Source: Miscanthus floridulus (Eukaryota; Streptophyta; Magnoliopsida; Poales; Poaceae). From it: a DNA stretch of 64,000 nt. The notes below the pieces were generated by a model. The model did no database searches, was not told where the DNA came from, and saw nothing but the letters and a program-made list of their open reading frames with translations. Numbering within the stretch: the first letter of the stretch is position 1; every line of letters starts with the position of its first letter. Both the position numbers and the translations under genes were made by a program. The stretch covers positions 24,371,273 to 24,435,272 of the forward strand of contig NC_089589.1 of the NCBI RefSeq assembly GCF_019320115.1, in the 5' to 3' direction. This document shows, piece by piece, positions 20,545 through 30,925 of this stretch.

Positions 20545-23500
20545 CTAATAGCCCGTGTAGTCTTCTTTGTCCATCACTCCATCGACACTGACAATCTTTC
20601 TTTTTCCTTCTAGGACTACTTTTAGCCTTCCTTTTGTCTTGTTGTCCCTTGCATAGAAGACTTGCATGACATCTCTTGCAAGGACGAAGGGGTCGTCTCT
20701 GTATGTGGTCTTAGTGAGATCAACGGTAGTGAACCCTTCACTGTTAGTGTTGATTTCCTCGAGCCGGACCCACTGGTAGCGAAAAAGAGCTGCCTTCAAT
20801 GGACCATAGGCTAGCTCCTGTATCTCCTCTATGAAACCATAGTATGTCGCCTACATGTTGCCATTTTCATCGTGAGTATCAAAACGAACACCACAATTTT
20901 GGTATGTGCTCTTTCCATCTTGCTTTTTTGTGTAAAATGTGAATCCATTGATCTCATACCCTTGGTACTTAAGATATGTACTCGAAGGTCCCTTGGCTAA
21001 GGCATCCAGTTGATTACCCAACTTTATTCCAAGCAAGCGACGTCGCAACCAGTTGACAAATTCCTCCTTATGTCTTTTATCCAGCCAAGCCTGTGACATG
21101 CTCGAATACAGAGGTTGCAGTGATTGCCTGTGCTCATCAATGTATGGCATCACACCCTCGGCTTGCTGGAGAACAGCGAACTGTGCCTGTCTAAAAGAAA
21201 CAGGGTCGTCTACTGTAATAGATTTCTCCCCAATCGTTCCTTTGCCACGTAGTCTTCCCTCGTGATGAGATTCTTGAACTCCGACCCTTTTGATGTCAAG
21301 ATAACATGTGCATAACTCAATGGCCTCCTCCGTTGACCATCCTTCAACCATGCCCCCTTCTGGCCTGAATCTATTCCTAACATACCTCCTGAAAACTTTC
21401 ATCAATCTTTCGAAAGGGAACATCTGATGCAGGTATATTAGGCCAAGGGCTCTAATTTGGTCAACAAGATGAATGAGCAGATGCAATAAGATATCAAAGT
21501 AAGTCAGCGGGAGATGCATCTCAAGCCTAACGAGAGTTTCGGCTATGTCCCGCTACAGTTGCTCTAGCGTGGACACATCAATGACCTTTTTTGAGATCGC
21601 GTTGAAGAACGAGCAAAGCTTTATGATTGGGGCGCGGACCTTTGGGGGGAGGATACCATGCAGGGCAATAGGGAGCAGCTGAGTCATAATGACATGACAG
21701 TCATGGGCTTTCATAGGGCCATAGTTAAACTTGTGTTCTCTCATGTTCACTAGCCTCTTCGGGTTCGCACAGTAGCCCGTCGGGACTTTGAGTTCATTGA
21801 AGAAAGAAATAAGCGCATGCTTTTCTTCCTTCTTTAATGTCCATGACGCAACCAGAAGTTCGAACTGGCTATTTTCTAGCTCCACGGGATGCAGCTCCTT
21901 TCTGATTCCCAAGTGTTGCATGTCCAGGTGTGTGGCTAGTGAATCCTTCGATGTTCCCCCGGTGTCCATCAAGGTGTTAAGAGTGTTAGCGCACACATTT
22001 TTAGTGATGTGCATGGGATCAAGACAGTGGCGTACACTCAGAAATGGCCAGTAAGTTACTTTCTAGAAAACCTATTTTTTTCTTCCAAACACTCCCATCA
22101 GGCGCTACTACTGCATTGTCCCCCTTCCCAAGGACAACCTCCAGTTTGTTGAGTTCTCGAAGCATCGCAGGCCCGTCTCGATATTTTGGAGCTAAGCGTT
22201 TCTCAATAGTACCATTGAAATCTTTTCTATTCCTACGGTAAGGGTGATCCTTAGGTAGAAACCTACGGTGTCCCATATAAACTATCTTTGAGTTATTTGG
22301 TAGATTTACCGCATCGGTGTCGTCCAAGCACTCGACACATCCAGTATAGCCTTTTGTCTTCTCTCCGGACAACGAACCTCGACTTGGCAGGTCGGTGATT
22401 GTAGCGATAAGTACTCCCTTGATCGTGATATGTTCCTTTTTGTACTCGTCCCAAACATCCGGCACACCCTTTTTAAACATCTCCACAAGTTCATCGATCA
22501 CTGGTTCTAGAAATGCATCGATGTCATTCCTAGGTTGTCTTTGCCCTTGGATCAGTAGTGGCATCTGGATGTACGACCGCCTCATACAGACCCAAGGTGG
22601 AAGGTTGTATATACAGAGCATCACTGGCCAGGTGCTATGATTGCTTCTGACCTGGTCGAAAGGATTTATCCCATCTATGCTCAAAGCAAACCAAAGGTGC
22701 CTTACCTCTCCACCAATGTCCTTATAGAACATAGTATTGATAGTCCTCCAGTCATGTCAATCGGCGGGGTGCCTCATCATTGTATCTTTCTTATGCTCTT
22801 CGCCATGCCAGCGCAACAACTTGGCTGACTTTGCATATGCAAACAACCTATGCACCCAGGGAGCTATAGGGAAATACCAAATGACCATTACAGGACCTCC
22901 TCTGGTCTTGGTACCCTCATCTGACAGCCCTTCCTTGTACCGTGGAGCTTCACACTTGGGGCACTTGTCGAAGTCTTTGTATTTTTCTCCACGGTACAAT
23001 ATGCTATCATTGGAACACGCGTGGCTTTTTTCAACCTCGAGGCCGATGGGGCAAATCATTTGCTTGGCAAAGTATGTCTTTTCTTTCAACTCGTTTTTTT
23101 CTGGGAGTATTTTCCTTATTATACCTAACAACTGATCGAAGCCTTTATCGCTCAATCCGTTTATCGATTTGAACTCTAACAGCATGATGTCGGCTTCCAG
23201 TTTGCTCATTAGACAATTCCTATACAATGGTGTTTTGCCATCTTGTCTCATTTTCTCTAGCTTTCTCAGCTATCTTTTACTAAGACATCCAGTCTCTACA
23301 TTACGTAGCAGCTGAGAAATGCCATCGTTATCCTCGGTGTCGTCAGCTAGCGTGTCCCTAAACACATTATCAACTGTGGCCATAGGTTCCGTATTGACAC
23401 TGGGTTCCTCATCAGCATCGTGGATGGCTACGTCAGGCATGTCCACATCATCATCGTTTTCCTACAGAACATTCACACCAACCTCACCATGCATAGTACA

Positions 23501-23710
23501 TATCGTATAGTTTGGCATGAACCCCCTGGTGATCAAGTGCGATCGTATAGACTCAATTTGACGAAAGTTTCTATGATTCTTGTAATCTTTGCATGGGCAG
23601 AAGACAGGGTTCTCATTCCTAGCATGGGCTTTGGCATCGGTGATAAACTGGCTGACGCCATACATGTACCGCTTGTCCGTCTAGGATAGATGCATCCACT
23701 CTCGATCCAT
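20545..23710 (-). pseudogene. CACTA transposase (TNP2 type)
   Basis: The transposase that cuts and joins CACTA ends. From its start at 23710 (MDREWM) the domains run in family order: transposase-associated zinc domain (CPCKDYKNH...HLITRGFMPNY, 23665-23462); TNP2 catalytic region (23251-22019, with HLWFALSIDGINPF, CIYNLPPW and GCVECLDDTD blocks, and an RHCLDPMHITKNV motif straddling 22070-21980); DUF4218 (21519-20851, LPLTYFDILLHLLIHLVDQI and FPFERLMKVFRRYVRNRFRPEG); and DUF4216 (20799-20545, DDPFVLARDVMQVFY). Stops separate the first three segments, which share a frame; a single frameshift near 22070, beside a T-run, moves the rest to another frame. The coding order is complete, so it was autonomous until recently, but it is now broken. 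Confidence 0.88.
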
Positions 23711-24334
23711 CTCTACACAAAAAATACTGAGACAGTAATTACAAAGAATTAATAAGAAATCGAGCTTCATGAACAACAATTGTAGTTCAAAAGTACCATT
23801 TTTGAAAAATATTATTGTACACTAATTATTGGAAAATTGAAATTGGTAGCCCCGGCCTTGTAAATTGAAAATCGTAGTAAAAACAATTATTGCGTAATAA
23901 TGAAGAACATCTATTCTACTCTACTTCTAAGAACTAATTATAGCATCACATACTAACAATGATGATCTTACCACCATGGAATAATTAGCTAGAAATTTAA
24001 ATGTGTTCATAGACACCAACCGTTTGGATAATGGATTCACCATAATTTGAGCCTTGCATAAATATTCAATTAGAAAAGTGCTCTCTAGAATGAAGAAAGA
24101 ACTAGAATGGGAATCAAGCAATGTAGCCATCAAAACGAAGCTAATTAAGCAACAAAATCAAGGGAGTGGATGTTTGTTACTAACCTTAAAGCAAAAAGAT
24201 CAAGCCATTCTTTAAAATCCAAGCATTAACTTCATGGTGAAGAGCAGCCGCAACAATGAAGGGAAGGGTCCAAACGTGCCTCTATTCTCGGGATGGAAGA
24301 GAGGAGGAAGGAGAGAACGGCTGCAGCCTTTTGT
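23711..24334. other. 5' region of the transposase gene
   Basis: AT-rich, no coding features. A GC-rich stretch at 24230-24330 adjoining the right subterminal array is the likely transcription start region for the minus-strand transposase. Confidence 0.4.
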
Positions 24335-24599
24335 GTTATAGGCTTATCACCATCGGTTCTTGGCTAGAGCCGATAGTAATAGAGCACAATCACTGTCGGC
24401 TCTTGGTTTAAACCGGCAGTGATGAGTGGGCGTCAAAACACTGCTGGTTCAAACCCTAAACCGGCAGTGATGTGGTCCTTCACTGTCGGTTTTAGCCTAG
24501 CCCTAATTATTTTTCATTTTAAAGCTCATAACCGGCAGTGAAGGTACATCACTATCGGTTCTCACAAATCCGGCAGTGATGTGCAAATCTGGCGTAGTG
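24335..24599. repeat. CACTA right subterminal repeat array
   Basis: Same hairpin-forming CACTGTCGG/CCGGCAGTG words, upstream of the minus-strand transposase gene, so probably also its promoter region. Confidence 0.8.
24571..24599 (-). repeat. CACTA right terminal inverted repeat
   Basis: On the minus strand it begins CACTACGCCAGATTTGCACA, the partner of 9175-9203. Confidence 0.88.
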
Positions 24600-24805
24600 A
24601 GAAGAGACGCAAGTGGGAGCAGCTGGCCAACATGAAGAGGATCAGGGTGTGTGACTTCCTTCATACCGTCGTTAGCGCCGCCGTGTTCGTGTCCGTCACC
24701 TTCGGCGACGCCGGTGTGCAGGGCTGCCTGGTCCCGGAGGAGTCCACCCAGTGGAGGGAGTTCCTAGCCCTCCTGCCGCTGGCGGTTGCGTTCCTCGCCA
24801 ACTTC

Positions 24806-25447
24806 TGTCAACAGCGCTACTTCTACTTCACAAGTCACGCCGGCCCAAGTGGTGATCACGGCGTTGCCCAGGAAGACGGGCCTCGACGTGGCACTCGTGC
24901 AAGAAGGCCCAACCCACACATTCAAGGCCCGGAGTGGGTGTGAAGCTACTGCAGGGGGAATTCCTTATGTGCCATTAAAAAAGATCGCAATACCCTGTAT
25001 GCTCCTGGAAAAGTTCAGCGGTCTTCAGCGCCACTGCTCCAACTTTTTTGTGCCCTCCATGCCACTGCCGTCAGTTTAGGCTCTAACGTCGTCAAACTAC
25101 TGGTGTGAAAAGTCGAAAATACCCAATATGTCATTAATTTTTTTGAGCATCTTAACGACTTTAAATGGAAAAACTCAAAACAAAAAGTTGTAGATCTCGT
25201 CGAGATCTATAATTTTCATATAAAAATTATCTTCATTTAATTCTGCAAAAAAAAAGAGCTGGTTGCGTACGCGATTAGGATAAGTAGCCGAAGGGGAGGA
25301 TGAGAGAGATTATCAATTAAGAACAAACTTGTATTCTCCTCTGTAATCACTCCTCTGTTCTAAGTTCAAGCTACTCCTCCGATCTACTATCCTCTGTTCT
25401 CCTCGATTCCTCTTGTTCTTCTACCCTTCCTATTGCTTGTGCTTACA
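24806..25447 (+). mobile_element. Solo-LTR-like insertion in DMP copy B (642 bp)
   Basis: The insertion begins TGTCA and ends TTACA, and is bracketed by acttc (24801-24805) and tcttc (25448-25452), a near-perfect 5-bp duplication. Removing it plus one repeat joins LANF to LFVIFP in the DMP frame. The 3' part (AAACTTGTATTCTCCTCTG and pyrimidine-rich sequence) looks like copia R-U5. No internal retroelement sequence is present, consistent with LTR-LTR recombination. Orientation is tentative. Confidence 0.65.
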
Positions 25448-25618
25448 TCTTCCTGTTCGTCATCTTCCCCTCCGACAGGAAAGGCATCGGCGAAGAAGGC
25501 GACGCCTTCTGGCATGTGGACACGACGACGACGACGAAGACAGAATCCACGGGCAATAAGGGGCAAGGGCCAGATCAGCAGCTCTCTCCAGGCCAGCATT
25601 ACCATAACCAGATAAGTT

Positions 25619-26060
25619 GTTGTGTTTGCGTGCGTGCGTGATGGTTTTTTCTTTTCTTTTTTTGAAACGAGCATGATGATGGTCTTGTTTAAATGATAAC
25701 AAAAGCCGCGCCTGTCGGAATCGAATCAAGGCGGCATGTTTGTCTTTATTTAGAATTTTCCAGCCAAAAGTTTGACTGTTTCAGTGGTGTGCGTGTTGCT
25801 TTTCAGTAATCCAATAATCTGATGATCTCCATCTTGTTGTACGGTCTTGTGGTGTTGAGAGTGTGGAATAAAATATAATTTATTTGTACCTAGATGCTGA
25901 GACTGATGGCAAATAATTAAACAAGTGCTAATGCATCTGGAGTGGTAATATACATACATTATTAGTAGGTTTTTGAACTAAACGTGGAACCAAAAGCATC
26001 TAATACAAATGTACTAGTGGGTCTTTCTATCTCAGAATAAATAAAGACTGCCGGAATTAA
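25619..26060. other. Likely 3' flank of DMP copy B
   Basis: AT-rich, non-coding. Contains AATAAA-type words (25865-25880) that could have served as the poly(A) signal. No other feature. Confidence 0.35.
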
Positions 26061-26707
26061 AGATGAGCAAACGGCACCCTGGCCCCGCATGGCACAACAG
26101 GCCTGGCGCGCCGGGCAGTGCCGTGCCTAGCAAACGGCCCAGGCACGGCCTGTCAGGCTGATTTTCATGCCGGACTGGTCCGAAAAGCACGCTGCGGCCA
26201 ACAGACCGGGCTAGCCTGAGGCCCACAAATGCCGAGAGGGAGGGAGAAGGAAGGGGACCGCCGCTCGAGGCCTAGTGGCCGACCACCGGCCAGAAGGAGG
26301 GCGACCGCCGGCGCGGGGGGCATGGAGGCGGCCGCCGCTCAAGGGGACTGGAGGAGGAGGCCGGCCGCCGCTTGAGACTGACCAGGAGGAGGGCGACCGC
26401 CGGCGTTGGGGGCATGGATGCGGCAGCCACCACTCGAGGCTGGCCACGGCGCGCTCGAAGCAGTCGCTGCACAGGGGGCGTGGAGGAGAATGGCGACCAC
26501 TGACGCGTGCGGTACTGCGATGCAGCCGCGAGTGGGGAGGAGTGCGATGGCCCCATTCAATTCGCTGAAAAAACAAGCCGAAACACTGTTCCGGTTGATT
26601 TATTGTGAGAGGAAAACACTGTTTCGGCTGAAAAAACAAGCTGAAAAAGACGAATTATAAAAAACGAACAGGCCGATGCGTGTGACACGAGCCGAGCGGG
26701 AGGAGTG
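26061..26707. other. GC-rich repeat-derived spacer with MITE remnant
   Basis: 26080-26220 is made of GGCACGGCC/GGCCCAGGCAC words related to 3725-3870. Overlapping open frames at 26211-26660 on both strands are Pro/Arg/Gly-rich and not credible genes. 26566-26680 is a fragment of a common grass MITE with repeated CTGTT[CT]CGG[CT]TGA and GAAAAAACAAGC words; pieces recur at 57640-57720 and 62698-62752. Confidence 0.5.
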
Positions 26708-26955
26708 GATTTTTTTTTAATTTTAATCCTTTTTTAATGTAATTTTAAATCTAACACCTCCGAATTTAAAAAAAAAATAACACTTTTGGCCGCGCCTATT
26801 GCCCTAGCGCGGCCAAATGCCTGTGCCGCGCCATGCATAGTGGCGCGGCACAGGGCTGACGTGGCGGTGACTAGGAGCGCTGATCGCTGACGGGGCAGGG
26901 CCTGCCGCGCCAGGGGTCATGGCGCGTCTGAGCCAAATAAAACCCCACGGCCAGT
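26708..26955 (+). repeat. MULE-1 left terminal inverted repeat
   Basis: Pairs with 30369-30635; the right copy has about 30 extra bases near its inner end. Confidence 0.75.
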
Positions 26956-27547
26956 CATGCCAGCCCGAGCAGCAAGCCTGCCCGCCGCGCCCGCCGCCAA
27001 CCCGGCGGTACCTGGACGGTTTAATCGGAACGCGTCGCGCCGATGGTGGGAGTTATTGTAAGTATTGTTTGACGTAAAATGAATAGTGAATTGTTTCTAT
27101 ATTTTGTTAAATTTTTTCAAGGCCGAATAGAGAAATTGATAAGGCAATTGATATTTTTTCCGTCTTTCATAAAATGGTTAACCACCATGTTAACTAATCG
27201 ATTACGAAAAATTGGATCGGATTGAAACGAATATTTTTTAAGGGAACTTATTTATTTGGCTTGTTGGCTCCATATTGTAGGATCGGCGGCGACGCGACCA
27301 TGGACCCCGGCTTCCTCGACCCCTCGCGTAAGACGCCGGCCACCGGTGTCGAGATACCCTGGGACTGCCGTTTTTTAAACGAGTTGCTACTTAATCTCGC
27401 AAGCAGTGATGTCGCGACGCATTAAAACGAATATGAAGCAAATAACATAAGTTGACAAGCTGCCACATAAGTTTGACTTAAGTTCGACATAACATAACCA
27501 AATAAGTCTGCAAGTTTCGGACCCCAATAATAGTTGGACCTAACAAA
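26956..27547. other. MULE-1 interior, possible captured fragment
   Basis: No gene is recognised. The short plus-strand frame at 27222-27425 contains GGDATMDPGFLDPSRKTPAT, which is compositionally coding-like and might be a captured host exon, but no family is recognisable. Confidence 0.3.
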
Positions 27548-29618
27548 CTAAGACCCAGGAGTGTAAGGATTCCTCGAATGCCTCTGTCTCTTCGGATTTA
27601 TTGTCAACACATTGGGAGTGTAGCCAACGTCGGTGCTAGTTTATGTTGCGGGGCCTCTGACACTAAAGAAACAATTTCGGAACAGACTAGTTTATGTTTA
27701 CCTCCACAGTTTTAGTATACATAATTAATACCAAATAGATAACAAATTGTACCATTCAAGTATCTTACCACGTATCTTTGTAGTGGGGCTCTCTGTAGCT
27801 GTGTGTCCTCTCTAGTGGCAACGTCGTACATATCTTCGATCATATCTTCCTCCGAGTCCTCGTCAATCGCCTCCTCCATGTACGGGGGCTTGATATGTGT
27901 CCTCGTAGACCTATGAAGCCAGCGCAGGTACTCGTCGAAGGTGTGCTGCTCGTGTGGAGGACCCACATGGACCGGCTGCCATTCCCTGGTCTCCCACAAG
28001 TGGATGTGCGCGCTGTGTGTCACGCGCCAATCCTTGGTCTTGTACCTCTTCCTGCGGTCATACCTGCAACAAAACGATGTTAGTTCTACCACACACACCT
28101 CTGGATTGTAGCTCTGTTATTAATCGACAACGCACCCGTGCAATACTTGGTTGGTGGAGTAAAGCGGTGGTGGACAGCCTGTCATTCTTTCAAACTGTCT
28201 GCAGACTCTGACGGGGAAGTGAATCTTGACCACGTGGAAGAAAATAAGAGGGACGTTGCAGCGATACTCCTCTGACTCGTCCCAGTGACAGGACTAAGAT
28301 AGTTCTGGAACTCCGGAGCATCCCAAGGACACCAATGCACCTGAACATTTCGTAATTGAGTTATGCTGTGATATAGTGTAGATCGAATAAGACACAGGTA
28401 TGATAGTAAAAAGAGCATAACCTGGTGCTGTGTCAGGACGTCGAGACCATCCGTGTACTCCCTATACTTGCACCTCGCATTCCCTCTAACTAAGTCTAAT
28501 TCCGTCTAGATAAACAGAGCTGTAGGGAGTGTATCCTGCCCGTTCCATTGCTGCATTGAACACGATAATAAATTAGCCATTACTAAACTCATCATATGTA
28601 ACCATATCGAAGAATATAATGAACCCAAGTACTTACCGGTAAACCCATATTAAGGGGCCTCCCAACAGGCCATCGTTCCCAACACCAAACCTGGAGTAGG
28701 TACGAGCAACCCCCGAGGTTCGCATGCCCTGAGGTGTGACGGTAGGCAACGCATAACTATCGATACGTCCATGCCAGGACAGCGCTACCCCAGCTGTACG
28801 CCGCTATGTTCTCCCACAGCTGGCGTAGTATGTCAAGGAAGATCTAGCTGATGGTGTTGCCCGAGGTGTCTAGAAAGAGGAAAGCACCAAGAAAGTGCTA
28901 GAGCCACACTTGAGCGAACCTGTCGATCTGAGCCTCCTTAGCCTGTGGGTCTAAGTAATCAAAGCGCTCTGTGATCCAGGACGACGAAACACCAGAAGTT
29001 TTACTGAAATTTACCAAAGAAAATGAGACCCGATGGCTGCAGGAAAGCGATGCAAATATTAAATAGGGTTGAATTTCTCACTTATTTTTTCTTGGAAGCC
29101 TCATCGTCCGGTGGAAGAAAGCCAGTAAACTGAGCCACCAGCTCCCTCCAGTGATCGTTGTCAATTATCCCTGTCACTGCAAGCCCCCCCAACCGAAGGC
29201 CTAAAATAGCCTTCACGTCCTGCAACGTCAAGGTCATCTTGCCACAAGGTAGGTGGAACGTGTGGGTCTCAGGCCTCCACCTGTTATAAGAATAGAACGA
29301 CTGTTAGTTGCCTCAAATTTGTTACAAGAAAGTTTACGTACAAAGAATGCACTCGCACCTGTCTACAGCTGCGGTAAGTAGTGCTGGGTCAAGGGGCGGA
29401 AGACCGTGGTTGACAACATGGACAAGCTCGAGGAAGCCGGCACGCCATATGTACGGCGCGTAACGCTCGTCCCACTGGTGCGCCCTGGTGTGCGTGTGGG
29501 GCCTCAAAGGAGGCAAGGCCACCTCTGCGTCGTTGTCACTTAAGATATGTGCTCGGTGCTGGTCGTCGTACTCCACCTCAAGAATGGGGTACAACGGGTG
29601 CTGCGTGGGATGGGCCAT
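27548..29618 (-). pseudogene. Plant mobile domain (PMD) gene in MULE-1
   Basis: PMD (PF10536, aminotransferase-like) proteins are known both as host genes (MAIN/MAIL1, acting in silencing) and as passengers of Ty3/gypsy and MuDR-type elements. Start ATG at 29618 gives MAHPTQHPLYPILEVEYDD, then YAPYIWRAGFLELVHVVNHG and an AAVDR splice junction (GT near 29357). The next exon (from 29280) carries RPETHTFHLP, GKMTLTLQDVKAILGLRLGG, the family core. Later exons give LWHF/LFLDTSGNTIS, GGCSYLLQVWCWERWPVGRP (28900-28640), an EYTDGLDVL segment, and a basic tail ending YTPGS at 27548. Internal stops in the middle exons mark it as broken. The C-terminal tail resembles that of the MULE-2 PMD. Confidence 0.72.
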
Positions 29619-30368
29619 CCTGTTACAAATTGATAAACAAAGTGTTAGAGTACTCAAATTAACAAAATTCAAATTAACATTATATAGCATTGCAAAGTAA
29701 AATATTCACTCTAACCCAAAATAAATCGGCACAAGGCTAGGATAAACAAGCGCGCAAAAGAGGTAAAGCCCGATGGTCATGTGCTAGGAACGTGGATAGA
29801 GGCTAGAGATCGTAGTACAACAAAGCCAACCAAGAAGCGAGGGAGCCAGTTACGATCAGCGTTATGGCCACGGCGGGATGAACCCACGATCGAAATGTTC
29901 GAATGGAATATGATCCCTCGACCGGCTCGCTACAATCCCTAACTAAATAACTAACTATAAACTAAATAATAACCGGATCTAGCAGTGACAACCGCATCGC
30001 TACAATCCCTAACTAAATAAATAACTACTAGCTAAATAATAAATACCTAATCAATCACTAAACCCAAAATCCTAACCTAAAACCTAAAAACTACATACGT
30101 ATATCACAAACTAATTATCCTAAAACAATAATAATCATAATAACATTAAACCGAGAGGGAGGTACCTTATGAGCGGGCGGCCTTGACGCGCCGGGGTTCG
30201 TGGCGCGGCCGGCGCGGGTGCTACGAGGGCGCGGGTGGGAGTGGCCGGGCGTGGCCGGCGTGGGCGCGGGCGGGCGCGGGCGCTGGAGGTGGGCGATGGC
30301 CGGCGGCGGGGCGTGTTGGCTGGCTGGCGGCGCGGGCGGGCACTGGTGCGTGCGGCCGGGGGCTCGAC
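29619..30368. other. MULE-1 5' region of the PMD gene
   Basis: Non-coding, with a run of AACTAAATAAT-type repeats (29940-30120) and then GC-rich sequence. Proline/glycine-rich frames at 30115-30714 are artefacts of GC-rich terminal repeat sequence. Confidence 0.4.
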
Positions 30369-30635
30369 CGCGGGGTTTTACTTGACCCAGACGCGCCATG
30401 ACCCCTGGCGCGGCACTGCCGCGCCAAGATCGCTGGCGCGGCAGGCCTTGCCCCGTCAGCGGTCAGCGCTCCTGGTCGCCGCCACGTCAGCCCTGTGCCG
30501 CGCCACCATGCATGGCGCGGCACAGGCATTTGGCCGCGTCAGGGCAATAGGCGCGGCGAAAAGTGTTTGTGTTTTAAAAAATCGAGGTGTTAGATTTAAA
30601 ATTATATTCAAAAAAGGGTTAAAATTAAAAAAATC
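30369..30635 (-). repeat. MULE-1 right terminal inverted repeat
   Basis: Complementary partner of 26708-26955, including CCTGTGCCGCGCCATGCAT shared in both. Confidence 0.75.
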
Positions 30636-30925
30636 GAACAGTGCGGGTCGTCAACGATCTAATAAGAGTCCAGAAGATGCTTTTACTGGCTTACTCTTGG
30701 TATCTTCCAGGTAGTTGGTTCCTGCTCCAGAGCATAGCAGCAAGTTCCCGAAATGTTAGGGTCGTGGTACGGGAACGTGGTACGTGGTACGTTGTTTCTT
30801 AAGTCTATGGGACGAAGAGGGTATACAGTTTGATCTTGTTCCTTCGATTAATGGAACGCGTACCAAGTGTAAATGGAACGGGAACGATGAACATGATCCT
30901 AATTAAATTGGTTGATATCATGAAC

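Larger units (their letters stand above)
9175..24599 (-). mobile_element. CACTA (En/Spm-like) DNA transposon, 15,425 bp
   Basis: Both ends carry a roughly 29-bp imperfect terminal inverted repeat beginning CACTAC and reading CCAGAT.TG.ACATCACTG inward. The flanking 3-bp target duplication is aga on both sides (9172-9174, 24600-24602), and excision restores the DMP frame. Subterminal clusters of alternating CACTGTCGGTTT / AACCGACAGTG words fill 9190-9655 and 24340-24599. Cargo is on the minus strand: a TNP2-type transposase gene, an unrecognised gene, and a viroplasmin/C48 protease-like gene. All are interrupted by stops, so the copy is not autonomous now. Confidence 0.93.
8885..25618 (+). pseudogene. 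DMP membrane protein (DUF679), copy B, split by two insertions
   Basis: Three coding segments of one DMP remain. Segment 1 (8885-9174) has LSKLLPTSTTLAI, a TAG at the same Gln position as copy A, then the FSFTDS-like and YYGLATFKGLWLFN blocks. Segment 2 (24603-24805) resumes exactly in frame with RRKWEQL, VCDFLHTVVSAAVF, GVQGCLVP and LALLPLAVAFLANF. Segment 3 (about 25448-25618) gives LFVIFPSDRKGIGEEG and a Thr-rich tail ending at a stop. Between 1 and 2 lies the CACTA element (TSD aga); between 2 and 3 a solo-LTR-like insertion. Removing both leaves one reading frame apart from the early TAG and a small deletion before the first membrane segment. Copy B is better preserved than copy A, and decayed mainly through insertions. 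Confidence 0.88.
26708..30635 (-). mobile_element. MULE-like element carrying a PMD gene, about 3.9 kb
   Basis: Long terminal inverted repeats (about 250 bp, roughly 90% alike) begin GATTTTTTTTTAATTTTAA on the left and match the complement of the right end through AAATCTAACACCTC and the GGCCAAATGCCTGTGCCGCG block. GGCGCGGCA words make the inner parts of the repeats strongly hairpin-prone. The interior carries a degraded plant mobile domain gene and no transposase. Long TIRs fit the Mutator-like class, but I find no clear 9-bp target duplication, so the exact ends are uncertain. Confidence 0.75.

Noticed and set aside
26211..26660. Overlapping GC-rich frames
   Set aside because: Open in several frames at once, low complexity, within repeat-derived sequence.
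26699..30644. 9-bp target duplication for MULE-1
   Set aside because: Left ggaggagtg and right gaacagtgc do not match; boundaries kept approximate.
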